NCBI GenBank assembly: GCA_026399515.1
Contig: JAPLQT010000079.1
Location: forward strand, 1 to 38,257
From: Pseudomonadota bacterium
GTDB lineage: Bacteria > Pseudomonadota > Gammaproteobacteria > Burkholderiales > Rhodocyclaceae
Direction of reading: 5' to 3'
Length of the DNA stretch: 38,257 bases
Part shown: positions 29,628 to 38,151 of the stretch, piece after piece
Layout of the letters: every line of letters begins with the position of its first letter
How positions within the stretch are numbered: the first letter of the stretch is position 1
Notes under the pieces: generated by a model
Told to the model about the DNA's origin: nothing
Seen by the model: only the letters and a program-made list of their open reading frames with translations
Database searches by the model: none
Made by a program: the position numbers and the translations under genes

Positions 29628-30749
29628 TCAGCCAGGCAGGGAGGATTCCCGCTGAATCAATACTGCCGGGAGTTGCCGGGGCACTGCCTTGCGTCCGGCA
29701 ACGATGTCGAGCAAGGCATCGACCATGGCCTCGCCAGCTTCGTCGATCGGTTGGCGAATAGTGGACAGCGAGGGATGGTAGTGGCGCGCCATTTCAATGT
29801 CGTCGAAGCCCACCACCGACACATCCTGCGGCACCCGCAATCCGGCCTGCATCAGGGCACTGATGGCCGTCATGGCGATCACATCGCTGGCCGCGAAAAT
29901 GCCGTCGAACTTGGTCCGTCCTCCCACCAGTTTGGCAATCTCGACGCGGGCTTCATCGGCATCGAAAGACGTCGAGATCCTCAATTTGTCGACGGGTTTT
30001 ACACCGCACGCCGCGTGGGCCTTGAGGTAGCCGTCGTAGCGTTGCGCCGCCTCCGGTTCGGAAATGTCGCCGAGGAATGCAATGCGCTTGCGGCCGGCGT
30101 CCAGCAGATGTTGCGTCGCCACCCTGCCGCCCTCCACGTTGTCGCTGCCCACGGTGCAATAGAGTTGCTGGGGCAAGTGGGCACCCCAAACCACCAGCGG
30201 CACTTGCCGGGCGGCCAGTGCGTTCAACTGGTCGTGCTGATGCCACTGGCCGATGACGATGACACCCAGCGCGCGCCCCGCATCGTAGAGTTGCCCGGCG
30301 GAAGCCAGATGATCCTCCCTAACCCGCGTCAGCAGCATTTCCTTGCCCCGATCCGTCAGGGCCGTGGCGATGCTGCCGATCAAGGCCAGGAAGAACGGGT
30401 CCGAAACCTTGCGACGCAGCGACTGAGAATAAGGCAATACCACACCGACCGTCGTGTTCTGACGCAGACGCAGGCTTTGAGCGCCGGCGTTGACCGTGTA
30501 GTTGAGGGATCGCGCCAGTTCGGCGACTCGCCCCCGCGTCTTCTCGCTTACCAGGGGATTGTTGCTCAGGGCGCGGGATGCCGTGGACATGGATACCCCC
30601 GCAAGCCGTGCAATGTCAGCCAGTTGCAGCCGTTGCGGACGCACGCTGGACACCACCGTTGCAGCGCCGCTGTCCGTCCGTTTCGGAGCACTTTTCTTGG
30701 AGTGGGGCATGTCGGTTCGATTATGGAAATCTCCTCGACCGGATTTCAT
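29628..30749 (-). CDS. LacI-family transcriptional regulator of the glucan locus
   Basis: A sugar-responsive repressor. The HTH begins near residue 42 (LADIARLAGVSMSTASRALSNN, core ARLAGVSMSTASRAL), followed by the hinge helix region and a periplasmic-binding-like effector domain (GVVLPYSQS, GVIVIGQ, FAASDVIAMTAI, VVGFDDIEMARHYHP). The N-terminus is 40 residues longer than usual before the HTH. ATG at 30749 is listed; ATG at 30710 (13 codons later) is equally possible and would give a longer leader, since a TATAAT lies at 30766-30761, only about 12 bases before the first ATG. It lies next to the receptor promoter and probably binds the CAATCGATTG repeats there. Effector unknown, maltodextrin likely. 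Confidence 0.9.
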   Translation of the reverse strand: MKSGRGDFHNRTDMPHSKKSAPKRTDSGAATVVSSVRPQRLQLADIARLAGVSMSTASRALSNNPLVSEKTRGRVAELARSLNYTVNAGAQSLRLRQNTTVGVVLPYSQSLRRKVSDPFFLALIGSIATALTDRGKEMLLTRVREDHLASAGQLYDAGRALGVIVIGQWHQHDQLNALAARQVPLVVWGAHLPQQLYCTVGSDNVEGGRVATQHLLDAGRKRIAFLGDISEPEAAQRYDGYLKAHAACGVKPVDKLRISTSFDADEARVEIAKLVGGRTKFDGIFAASDVIAMTAISALMQAGLRVPQDVSVVGFDDIEMARHYHPSLSTIRQPIDEAGEAMVDALLDIVAGRKAVPRQLPAVLIQRESSLPG

Positions 30750-30760
30750 CGAGGACCACG

Positions 30761-30766
30761 ATTATA
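30761..30766 (-). promoter_or_regulatory. Candidate -10 box of the LacI-family regulator gene
   Basis: TATAAT on the minus strand in the context TGTATATAATCG. The -35 position is weak (AATGGT at 17-base spacing). A start site near 30754 would leave almost no leader for the first ATG and about 44 bases for the second. Confidence 0.45.
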
Positions 30767-30877
30767 TACAGATTAGCATCGTTACCATTTTTCGGGCGCA
30801 TCCCGAAGCTCGCAGATGGGGAATAGCGAGTCCCGTTGAGGATGAACACCGTTCGATATGCCCGGGCCAGACCGGTT

Positions 30878-32194
30878 TTACCGAAGCCAGCCCCGCTTGT
30901 TGAACAGGTAGAAAGGCACCGCGACCGAGACCACCATCAGGGCCAGGGAGAACGGGTAGCCGTATTCCCAGCCGATCTCTGGGAACCAACCCTTGAAGTT
31001 CATGCCGTAGATGCTGGCGATCAGCGTCGGCGGCAGCAGTGCCACCGAAGCCACGGAGAAGATCTTGATGATCTTGTTCTGGTTGATGTTGATGAAACCG
31101 ACCGTGGCATCCATCAGGAAGTTGATCTTGCCGAACAGGAAGGACGTATGTCCGTCCAGCGATTCGATGTCGCGCAGGATCTGTTGAGTGTCTTCGAGCT
31201 GATTGGACGACAGGAGGCGGCCGCGCACAAGGAAGGAGACGGCGCGGCGGGTATCAAGCACATTGCGGCGAATGCGTCCGTTGAGGTCTTCTTCCCCGGC
31301 GATGGCGGCGAGCACCTTGGCGGCTTCGGTATCCGTCATGTCGGTGCTCAGCACCTGCTTGCCGACCGCTTCGAGGGCGGCGTAGACGTCTTCCAGCGCA
31401 TCGGCCGAGTACTCCACGTCGGCGGCATAAAGATCCAGCAGCACATCCTTGCCGTCGGTGACATAGCCGACCTGTGTACGCGCCCGCAGGCGCTGCAAGC
31501 GAAACACCGGCAGCTCCACCATGCGCACCGAAAACAGGATGTTCCGATGCAGGATGAAGGTCACCGCGACGTTGCGCGACTCGTCTTCCTTGTCGAGCAG
31601 GAAGTCCGAGTGCAGATAGATCGCGCCGTCCTCTTCCACATAGAAGCGCGCGCTGGCCTCCAGGTCGGTGTGGTATTCGGGGTCGGGCAGATCCAGACCG
31701 TAAATCTCTCCGACCCAGGCGCGCTCTTCGTTGGACGGGGCGACCAGGTCAACCCAGATCGGGCTGGCCCTGACCAGATCCTCATGGGTATCCACCTGGA
31801 TTTGGCGCAAGCGTCCCTCTTGCAGTTCGAAGGCGCTGAGCATGATTTTTTTTCGCGGGGAGGACTGCCTGCCGATCAGTTCTTCCCGGACCGGATCGGA
31901 AAGCTCGCTGAGGATCTGCTCCGCCCGACCGTCCTTGACCATGTTCCAGACCAGCAGGCGGTCATCTTCGGGCAGGCTCTCCAGGATGTAGGCAAGAAAT
32001 GCCGGCGGCAGGGTGTCGAGCTTGTTCTGCAACTCGGCCGTATGCTGCTTGTGGACCAGGCCTTCGACAAGATCGTGTTTCTTCATCTCTTGCCGATGCA
32101 CCAGATCCTCGACCCGCTTGTGACGCACCAGCAGGCCCTCGACCTCACGCAGGCTGAGTTCAACGTCTTCCTGGAATTGTTCGATCTCGGCCAT
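30878..32194 (-). CDS. corA: CorA-family Mg2+ channel with MgtE_N-like domain
   Basis: A magnesium/cobalt channel of the inner membrane. The GMN selectivity motif is at residues 397-399 (SIYGMNFKGW) between the two C-terminal helices; the long stalk helix with LNGRIRRNVLDTRRAVSFLVRG and LFGKINFLMDATVGFININQNKIIKI leads into it. Residues about 45-105 (AELQNKLDTLPPAFL, LESLPEDDRLLVW, LSELSDPVREELI) look like an MgtE intracellular N domain, a helical superhelix, giving a 438-residue protein, longer than the 316-350 of plain CorA. A -10-like TACAAT is at 32259-32254, about 60 bases before the ATG, without a good -35. Confidence 0.9.
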   Translation of the reverse strand: MAEIEQFQEDVELSLREVEGLLVRHKRVEDLVHRQEMKKHDLVEGLVHKQHTAELQNKLDTLPPAFLAYILESLPEDDRLLVWNMVKDGRAEQILSELSDPVREELIGRQSSPRKKIMLSAFELQEGRLRQIQVDTHEDLVRASPIWVDLVAPSNEERAWVGEIYGLDLPDPEYHTDLEASARFYVEEDGAIYLHSDFLLDKEDESRNVAVTFILHRNILFSVRMVELPVFRLQRLRARTQVGYVTDGKDVLLDLYAADVEYSADALEDVYAALEAVGKQVLSTDMTDTEAAKVLAAIAGEEDLNGRIRRNVLDTRRAVSFLVRGRLLSSNQLEDTQQILRDIESLDGHTSFLFGKINFLMDATVGFININQNKIIKIFSVASVALLPPTLIASIYGMNFKGWFPEIGWEYGYPFSLALMVVSVAVPFYLFNKRGWLR

Positions 32195-32304
32195 GGCTGC
32201 GGGCTATGCTCTTTTGTCGGGGCACTCCGCGGAACGGAGCGGTTCAGGTGGCTATTGTAAGGAAATCCCCGAAATAGCGCGAATTCAAATTGAGTCCGGT
32301 GTGA

Positions 32305-34014
32305 CTAATTTGGCTTTTCGCCCTGCCATCCCTTGGGAATCGAACCCAGCAACTTCCTGGTGTACTCCTGTTGCGGGTTCAGGTAGATGTCATCCGAATT
32401 GGCGACTTCGATGACGTCGCCGTCCGACATCACCATCACCTGGTCGGAAATGTATTTGACCACCGCCAGATCGTGGGAGATGAAGATATAGCTCATCCGG
32501 TATTCGTCCTGCAAGTCCTGCAACAGATTCAGCACCTGGGCCTGGACGGAAACGTCGAGCGCGGACACCGATTCGTCGCAGATCAATACGTCCGGCTTCA
32601 TGGTGAGGCAGCGCGCGATGGCAATCCGCTGGCGCTGTCCGCCGGAAAACTCATGCGGGTATTTGTGGAAAGATTCCTCCGGCAGCCCAACCCGCTCCAG
32701 TAGCGCCATCGCCATGTCGATGCATTCCCGGTTGCCGGCGGCGAGCTTATGTATCGTCATCGGCTCCATCAGGATCTGGCCGACGGTAAAGCGCGGATTG
32801 AGCGAGGCATACGGATTTTGAAAGACGATCTGAATACGGCGCTTGTACTTCATGAAGTCTTGTTCGGAAAGCTTCAGCAAATCCACGCCATCGAACAGCA
32901 CCTCGCCGCCGCTCGATTCATGCAGGCGCATCAGCGTCAGTCCGACCGTCGTCTTGCCGGAACCGGACTCCCCCACCAAGCCCAGCGTCTTGCCCCGGGC
33001 CAGCTTGAAGCTGGCGTCCTTCACCGCCGCGACGTCGCGGGACTTGAAGATGCCTTCCTTCAAACGGAAATGTTTCGAAAGATGGCTGACCTCCAGGACG
33101 ATTTCATCATCGCCCTCGTAGCCGCGCCGGCGCTGTTCGCGCTTGATGCGCGCCGCTCCGTCCGGCCCGAGAAAGTCGGCGATCACCGGCAGGCGCATCG
33201 GGCGCTCGTCGACGTTCGGCCGGCAGGACAGCAAGGCCTGGGTGTAGGGGTGCTGGGGCGCTTCGAAGATCCGCCGCGCCGTGGCCTGTTCCTTGATCTC
33301 GCCGTGTTGCATGACCACCACGTGGTCGGCGATTTCGCCCACCACGGCGAGGTCATGGGTGATGAACAGTACCGACATCCGGTAGCGCTCCTGGAGACTT
33401 GCGAGCAGATCGAGGATCTGTTTCTGGATGGTCACGTCCAGGGCGGTGGTCGGCTCGTCGGCGATGAGCAGCTTGGGATTGCAGGCAATCGCGATGGCGA
33501 TCATCACCCGCTGCTGCTGGCCGCCCGACAACTCATGCGGGAAGGACTTGATGCGCAAGGCCGAATCGGGAATGCCGACTTCATGCATCAGCTCTTCGGC
33601 ACGCCGCCACGCCTGCTTCCGCGACAGGTCCATATGCAGGCTGAGTATCTCGGCGATCTGGTCACCGACCGTAAACACCGGGTTCAGCGAACTCATCGGT
33701 TCCTGGAATATCACCGAGATTTCCTTGCCGCGTATGCCGCGTATGCCTTCATCGGACAACTTGAGCAGGTTCGTGCCTTCGAACAGGATTTCGCTGGCCG
33801 GCGAGACGATCGCCGACTCGCGCGGCAGCAGGCGCATGACGGCCATCGCTGATACCGACTTGCCGCTACCCGATTCGCCGACCAGGGCCACGGTGGAATT
33901 TCTCGGCACCTCGAAGGAAATATTCTTCACGGCCTCGAAGACCGTGCCGCCCTCCAGGCGAAAGTCGATCCCGAGATTTCTTACCTGGAGCAGCGGCTGG
34001 TCCATATCGCTCAT
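32305..34014 (-). CDS. Peptide ABC transporter, double ATP-binding protein (YejF type)
   Basis: Two ABC ATPase domains in one 569-residue chain, energising the adjacent permeases. Domain 1 has Walker A GESGSGKS, signature LSGGQQQRVMIAIA and Walker B LLIADEPTTALD; an oligopeptide-type C-terminal region with HPYTQALLSC follows. Domain 2 (from about residue 300) has GESGSGKTT, FSGGQRQRIAIARC and VLICDESVSALD. Both have intact switch histidines (ITHDLAVV, ISHDLAVV). ATG overlaps the stop of the second permease as ATGA. E. coli YejF is similar (529 residues). The longer frame upstream of the ATG is run-through and was discarded. Confidence 0.93.
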   Translation of the reverse strand: MSDMDQPLLQVRNLGIDFRLEGGTVFEAVKNISFEVPRNSTVALVGESGSGKSVSAMAVMRLLPRESAIVSPASEILFEGTNLLKLSDEGIRGIRGKEISVIFQEPMSSLNPVFTVGDQIAEILSLHMDLSRKQAWRRAEELMHEVGIPDSALRIKSFPHELSGGQQQRVMIAIAIACNPKLLIADEPTTALDVTIQKQILDLLASLQERYRMSVLFITHDLAVVGEIADHVVVMQHGEIKEQATARRIFEAPQHPYTQALLSCRPNVDERPMRLPVIADFLGPDGAARIKREQRRRGYEGDDEIVLEVSHLSKHFRLKEGIFKSRDVAAVKDASFKLARGKTLGLVGESGSGKTTVGLTLMRLHESSGGEVLFDGVDLLKLSEQDFMKYKRRIQIVFQNPYASLNPRFTVGQILMEPMTIHKLAAGNRECIDMAMALLERVGLPEESFHKYPHEFSGGQRQRIAIARCLTMKPDVLICDESVSALDVSVQAQVLNLLQDLQDEYRMSYIFISHDLAVVKYISDQVMVMSDGDVIEVANSDDIYLNPQQEYTRKLLGSIPKGWQGEKPN

Positions 34015-35063
34015 TTCATTTTCGGGTCGAGAGCATCGCGCAGGGAATCGGTGAGCATCGAAAACGCCGTCACCAGGATCGCCATCGACACCCCGGCGGC
34101 GGCGAGCTGCCACCATTTGCCGATCACCAGTTCGGTCTGGGCTTCGGCCAGCATGGTGCCCCAGGAGACCGAGTCGACCGGCACACCCAGTCCCAGAAAG
34201 GACAGGATGACTTCCGCCTTGATGAACTGCACGACATGCTGGGAGAGCTGCACCAGGCTGACATGACTGACGTTGGGCAGGATATGCACGAACATCCGCC
34301 GCGTATGCGTGGCGCCGATGGCCTGGGCCGCTTTGACGTACTCGCGCGAGGCGTGCTTGATGTACTCGGAACGCACCAGGCGGTAGATGCCGGTCCAGCC
34401 GGTGCAGGCAAGAATGAAAATGATGGTGTCCAGCCCCTGCCTGAGCACCGCCGCAAAGGACAGGATCAACAGGATGTAGGGAATCGAGGTGAACACGTTG
34501 TAGAACCACTCCAGCACATCGCCGACCCTGCCGCCCAGGTAGCCCGACAGTCCACCCAAGAAGGTGCCGATGATGGTGGCCAGCAAGGCCGCAGTCAGGC
34601 CGACGAAAATCGATGTCTCCGCCCCCTTGATGGCTTTTTGCAGCACGTCGCGCCCCCATTTGTCCCCACCCAGCAGCAGGGTTTCGGCACGTGGCGTTTC
34701 AGTGACCTGGATCTTGGCGGTGCGCTCCTCCCATTCCCGGTAGCGCGGCGCCAGCGGATCGATGTCGGAGAGGTCGGCAGTGGGGACGTTCGAAGCCACA
34801 GAACCGGATCCCATTTGGGCGGCTTCGATATTTTCCTCCCCCGCCATGAAAATCGGGTGGGCATAGGAAACTCCCACCTCCTGGGACCAGTTGCCGGCGA
34901 CGATGCCCAGATACGAAGCGATCATCAGCAACAGGAAGAACCCCACCACCGCCAGGCAAACCATGCCGACTTTGTCGCGTTTCAGGCGCCGCCAGGCCAG
35001 CGTCCATAATCCCGGAGAATGTCGCTGCCGCGACGGTAGGGCTTGGGTCGTCACCGCGCTCAT
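34011..35063 (-). CDS. Peptide ABC transporter permease (YejE/OppC type)
   Basis: Inner-membrane permease of 350 residues. It has the OppC-type N-terminal cytoplasmic leader (WTLAWRRLKRDKVGMVCLAVVGFF), one helix, a periplasmic loop that carries the LGGDKWGRDVLQKAIKGAETS motif, then five helices. The EAA-type loop is EYVKAAQAIGATHTRRMFVHILPN (core AAQAIGATHTRR). GAAGGGGCGG is placed well before the ATG at 35063, 10 bases after the first permease stop; an ATG 36 bases upstream would overlap that gene. Confidence 0.92.
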   Translation of the reverse strand: MSAVTTQALPSRQRHSPGLWTLAWRRLKRDKVGMVCLAVVGFFLLLMIASYLGIVAGNWSQEVGVSYAHPIFMAGEENIEAAQMGSGSVASNVPTADLSDIDPLAPRYREWEERTAKIQVTETPRAETLLLGGDKWGRDVLQKAIKGAETSIFVGLTAALLATIIGTFLGGLSGYLGGRVGDVLEWFYNVFTSIPYILLILSFAAVLRQGLDTIIFILACTGWTGIYRLVRSEYIKHASREYVKAAQAIGATHTRRMFVHILPNVSHVSLVQLSQHVVQFIKAEVILSFLGLGVPVDSVSWGTMLAEAQTELVIGKWWQLAAAGVSMAILVTAFSMLTDSLRDALDPKMK

Positions 35064-35073
35064 GTCCGCCCCT

Positions 35074-36012
35074 TCACTTGAGCGTGACGCGCGGATCAAC
35101 GACTTTGTACATCACGTCGACCAGCAAGTTGATGAACATGGTGATCATCGCCAGATACACCGTCGCCGCCTTGATCACCGGGAAATCCGAGCGATTCACC
35201 GCGACCAGGACTTCGCGGCCTATCCCGGGTATCGAGAAGAAGGTTTCCATCAGGAAGGAGCCGATGAAGATTCCCGGCAAGGCGATGCCGATATTGGTCA
35301 GGATCGGTATCAAGGCATTTCTCAGCACGTGCTTCAACATCACGATCTTTTCGGCCAATCCTTTGGACCGCGCCGTGCGCACATAGTCGTGATTGATTTC
35401 GTCGAGGAAGAAACTCCGGTACAGGCGCAGCGCCGGCGCCAGACCGACGAAGACCGCCAGCAGGATCGGCAGCGGCGCAAAGGTGGTCACATTCCTCCAG
35501 TAGCTTTCGCTCCACCCCTGCACCGGAAACCAGCCCAGCCTGAAGCCGAACAGGTACTGGGCGACGATGATGTAGACCAGGAGGGAGATCGACATCGCCA
35601 CGGTGCAGATCATCATGACCATGCGGTCGGTGACGGTGCCATTCACATAGGCGACGCCTATGGCGAGGATCACGCCGATGACGGTCTCCAGCACCAGCAC
35701 CGGCAGCATGATGGTCAGCGTCGGGCCGAGGCGGGTCAGGAAGATATGCGACACCTCCTCGTTGGTCGCCCAGGAGCGGCCGAAATCGAAAGTGACGATC
35801 TGTTTGACGAACACCCACAACTGATACCAGTAGGGCTCGTCCACCCCGAGTTGCCTGCGGATATTGGCGATCTGCTCGGGATTGGTGATCTTGCCGGCCA
35901 ACACCAGGGCCGGGTCGCCGCCCACCCAGTTGAACAGGAAGAAGATCAGCAGGACCACGCCGGCCAGGGTCGGGATCATTTGCCAGATGCGCTTGAAAAT
36001 ATAGGCGATCAC
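35074..36012 (-). CDS. Peptide ABC transporter permease (YejB/DppB type)
   Basis: Inner-membrane permease of 312 residues. It starts MIAYIFKRIWQMIPTLAGVVLLIFF and has the DppB-type NPEQIANIRRQLGVDEPYW loop (core IRRQLGVDEP) and FDFGRSW. The EAA loop is YVRTARSKGLAEKIVMLKHVLRNAL (core TARSKGLAEK), followed by GSFLMETFFSIPGIGRE, usual for the family. E. coli YejB is longer (364). Gene order binding protein, YejB, YejE, YejF matches yejABEF. Confidence 0.92.
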   Translation of the reverse strand: MIAYIFKRIWQMIPTLAGVVLLIFFLFNWVGGDPALVLAGKITNPEQIANIRRQLGVDEPYWYQLWVFVKQIVTFDFGRSWATNEEVSHIFLTRLGPTLTIMLPVLVLETVIGVILAIGVAYVNGTVTDRMVMMICTVAMSISLLVYIIVAQYLFGFRLGWFPVQGWSESYWRNVTTFAPLPILLAVFVGLAPALRLYRSFFLDEINHDYVRTARSKGLAEKIVMLKHVLRNALIPILTNIGIALPGIFIGSFLMETFFSIPGIGREVLVAVNRSDFPVIKAATVYLAMITMFINLLVDVMYKVVDPRVTLK

Positions 36013-36043
36013 GCCGCAACTCCCTTACTGTGAAATACGGAAG

Positions 36044-36147
36044 CGCCCCGAAACCCACGAGCGTAGCGAGCAGTTTGTAGCCCCCGCCTGGGCGGGGGGT
36101 TGGGGGTGGGGGTGGGGGCGTGGCCCAAGGCCACTTCCTTCGGGGCG
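36044..36147. repeat. G-quadruplex-capable, hairpin-rich intergenic element
   Basis: Within the 201-base gap between the binding-protein gene and the first permease gene. An outer inverted repeat is CGCCCCGAA (36044-36052) and TTCGGGGCG (36139-36147). Inside lie a stem CCCCCGCC (36081-36088)/GGCGGGGG (36091-36098), then four G-runs: G6 (36094-36099), G5 (36102-36106), G5 (36108-36112), G5 (36114-36118) with loops of 1-2 T, and a stem GTGGCC (36120-36125)/GGCCAC (36129-36134). The G-runs are on the plus strand, which is the template for the minus-strand operon; the RNA itself would be C-rich here and carry the hairpins. Possible role: stabilising the binding-protein mRNA 3' end. Confidence 0.7.
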
Positions 36148-36213
36148 TATATCCCGCCTTTGAACGATTTCATGGCACGGGGGCGGTCCGACGATCATGC
36201 GCCTCAAGTAACT

Positions 36214-38067
36214 TCATCGTCCCGCCAGGTAATCGCGTTGTGCCTGGAGATCAATGTCGACGAACCGCCACCAATTCTCAGTCTGCACCAGCGGGCGGCG
36301 AAAACCGATCACATACGGATACCACATGTCGGTCAGGATGCGGTGCGTATTGATTTTCCAGGGTGCGTAGGCCACCATCAGCTTGGCCATTTCCTGGTAC
36401 AAGGCGGTGCGTTCCGGACTGTCCGGCAGGCGCTGGGCCTTTTCGAAAGCGCGATCATAGGCCGGCAGCTTGAAGCGGGCGCGATTCCCCTTGAATCCCG
36501 CATTCGGCCCGTACAGCGAAGTCAGCCAGGTATCGGCATCGGGCGCCGAAGCCGAGCCGCCGAGTTGCCACATCATCAGCTTGCCAGCATTCGACTCCTT
36601 CAGGAGGTCCGGCCACTTGGCCTTGCGTATCGTCACTTTCAGCCCGATCTCCTTCATGCTGCGGGTCAGGAGTTCATCGATCTGCTTGTCGCGGGCGTTC
36701 GGCGTGGAATTGAACTTGAGCACCAGCGGCGAGCCATCCGGCATGTCCCGGTAGCCGTCGCCATCGCGGTCGATGTAGCCATACATGTCGAGCAGCGCCT
36801 TGGCCTTGGCCGGGCTGTATTCGTTGGCGCTGGTGCGGAAATTCGGGTCATAGCCGGCCACGCCGGGGCTGTAGGGCGTATGCGCCGGGATCGCCTGGTT
36901 CTTGCGGATGATGCGGATCTCATCCAGGGTCTTGTACCCCAGCGATACGGCACGGCGCAACGCCACCTTGTCCGGGGTATACCCGCCGACGATGGGATCC
37001 TCCATGTTGAAGTACATAAAGGTCAGATCCAGCGCCGGGACCTGCTCCATCCGGATGGATCGCTTCTTCAGGTTCGGCGCCAACTGGTTGTTCGGCACCG
37101 CCTGGGTCGCATATTCCTCGGGCAGGCGCCACAAGAGTTCGTGCTCCTGGTTCAGGAAGGCCAGCCAGCGAGGCTGCTCCTGATCGACGACATCGACCTC
37201 GATGCGTCCGATCATGGGTAGGCGCCTGCCCTGCATGCGTTTGAGGATCGCCTGCCCTTCCCGGTCGTCCGGCGCGGGCTCGCCCTGGAAATATTCTTCG
37301 CGATAATTGGGGTTGGGCTCGAACACCATTTTCGACGAGCGCTTCCAGAATGCCAGCCGATAGGCGCCGGTTCCGACCGGATGGGAGCCGATATCTTCCT
37401 TGTAATGCTCCACGACTTCGCGTGCCACCGCGCAGGCGACCCGGCAATCGGCAAATAGATAAACAAAGTTCGGCATCGGCTTCTTCAGCCTGACCTGGAA
37501 AGTATACCGATCCAGCGAATGGAGTCCGGCCAGCGGCGCGTCATAGTCGAGCCGGTTGGCCTTGCGCGCCAGTGCCACATATTCGTCCGATCCGACGAGG
37601 TAACCTTCGACCTCGGCCAGCAGCGGCGCAGAAAGTTTCGGGTCAAACAGCCGCTTGATGCTGTATACATAATCCTCCGCCACCAGCTCGCGCTTCCTTC
37701 CATCAAACACTTCGTGATCGTCGAAATATATCCCCGACCTCACTCGCAGGGTATAGGTCATTCCGTCCGCGGAGACCGTCGGCAGCGCCACCAGGGTGTT
37801 GGGAATCAGCTTGGCCGGGCGAGCCAGATAATCGAATCTGAGCGGCGGATCGAACATCGCTTTCATCACGATGTCGGAATAGACGTCGCTGACTTTTTGA
37901 GGATCGAAACTGGTTTCCGCGATCTCGAAGGCATAGCGCAGAATCTTGGCGGGATCGGGCCCTTCAGGAGCAACAGCGTTTGCGGCGAAAGATGCTATCA
38001 GGCACGTCAGCAGCGTCGCCATGCTGGCGATGACCGACGAGACGGACGCTGAATGGATGCGCGGCAT
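36214..38067 (-). CDS. Peptide ABC transporter substrate-binding protein (family 5, YejA type)
   Basis: A periplasmic protein of about 617 residues that captures peptides or similar compounds for the adjacent importer. The N-terminus is a signal peptide (LLTCLIASFAANA). Family 5 features: the ILRYAFEIAETSFDPQKVSD opening (core AETSFDPQ), PVGTGAYRL, PNPNYREEYF, and the DRDGDGYRDMPDG loop. E. coli YejA is 604. I chose the ATG at 38067, preceded by GTGAGAAAAATC; a TTG nine codons upstream is less likely. The stop is separated by 201 structured bases from the first permease gene. Substrate unknown; Yej in E. coli imports microcin C and peptides. Confidence 0.9.
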   Translation of the reverse strand: MPRIHSASVSSVIASMATLLTCLIASFAANAVAPEGPDPAKILRYAFEIAETSFDPQKVSDVYSDIVMKAMFDPPLRFDYLARPAKLIPNTLVALPTVSADGMTYTLRVRSGIYFDDHEVFDGRKRELVAEDYVYSIKRLFDPKLSAPLLAEVEGYLVGSDEYVALARKANRLDYDAPLAGLHSLDRYTFQVRLKKPMPNFVYLFADCRVACAVAREVVEHYKEDIGSHPVGTGAYRLAFWKRSSKMVFEPNPNYREEYFQGEPAPDDREGQAILKRMQGRRLPMIGRIEVDVVDQEQPRWLAFLNQEHELLWRLPEEYATQAVPNNQLAPNLKKRSIRMEQVPALDLTFMYFNMEDPIVGGYTPDKVALRRAVSLGYKTLDEIRIIRKNQAIPAHTPYSPGVAGYDPNFRTSANEYSPAKAKALLDMYGYIDRDGDGYRDMPDGSPLVLKFNSTPNARDKQIDELLTRSMKEIGLKVTIRKAKWPDLLKESNAGKLMMWQLGGSASAPDADTWLTSLYGPNAGFKGNRARFKLPAYDRAFEKAQRLPDSPERTALYQEMAKLMVAYAPWKINTHRILTDMWYPYVIGFRRPLVQTENWWRFVDIDLQAQRDYLAGR

Positions 38068-38122
38068 GATTTTTCTCACTATGAGGCGGGACAATAACAG
38101 GAAAACGCCTCGGGCCGAAACT

Positions 38123-38151
38123 GCGTTGGCGATCTCCTACGCCGCCAACGC
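38123..38151. repeat. Inverted repeat upstream of the peptide-binding protein gene
   Basis: GCGTTGGCG (38123-38131) and CGCCAACGC (38143-38151), a perfect 9-base inverted repeat with an 11-base spacer, about 55-85 bases before the chosen start. It could be an operator or a leader hairpin. A further imperfect palindrome, CACATATCATTTGTG, lies at 38230-38244. No clear -35/-10 pair was identified between them. Confidence 0.4.

Noticed and set aside
30836-32260. A 474-codon plus-strand open frame opposite corA
   Set aside because: Covers corA exactly on the other strand and shows no motif; corA has a clear GMN signature.
32305-34659. A 784-residue apparent fusion of a permease to the double ATPase
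   Set aside because: The upstream part is the permease gene read in the wrong frame; the ATPase begins at the ATG that overlaps the permease stop.
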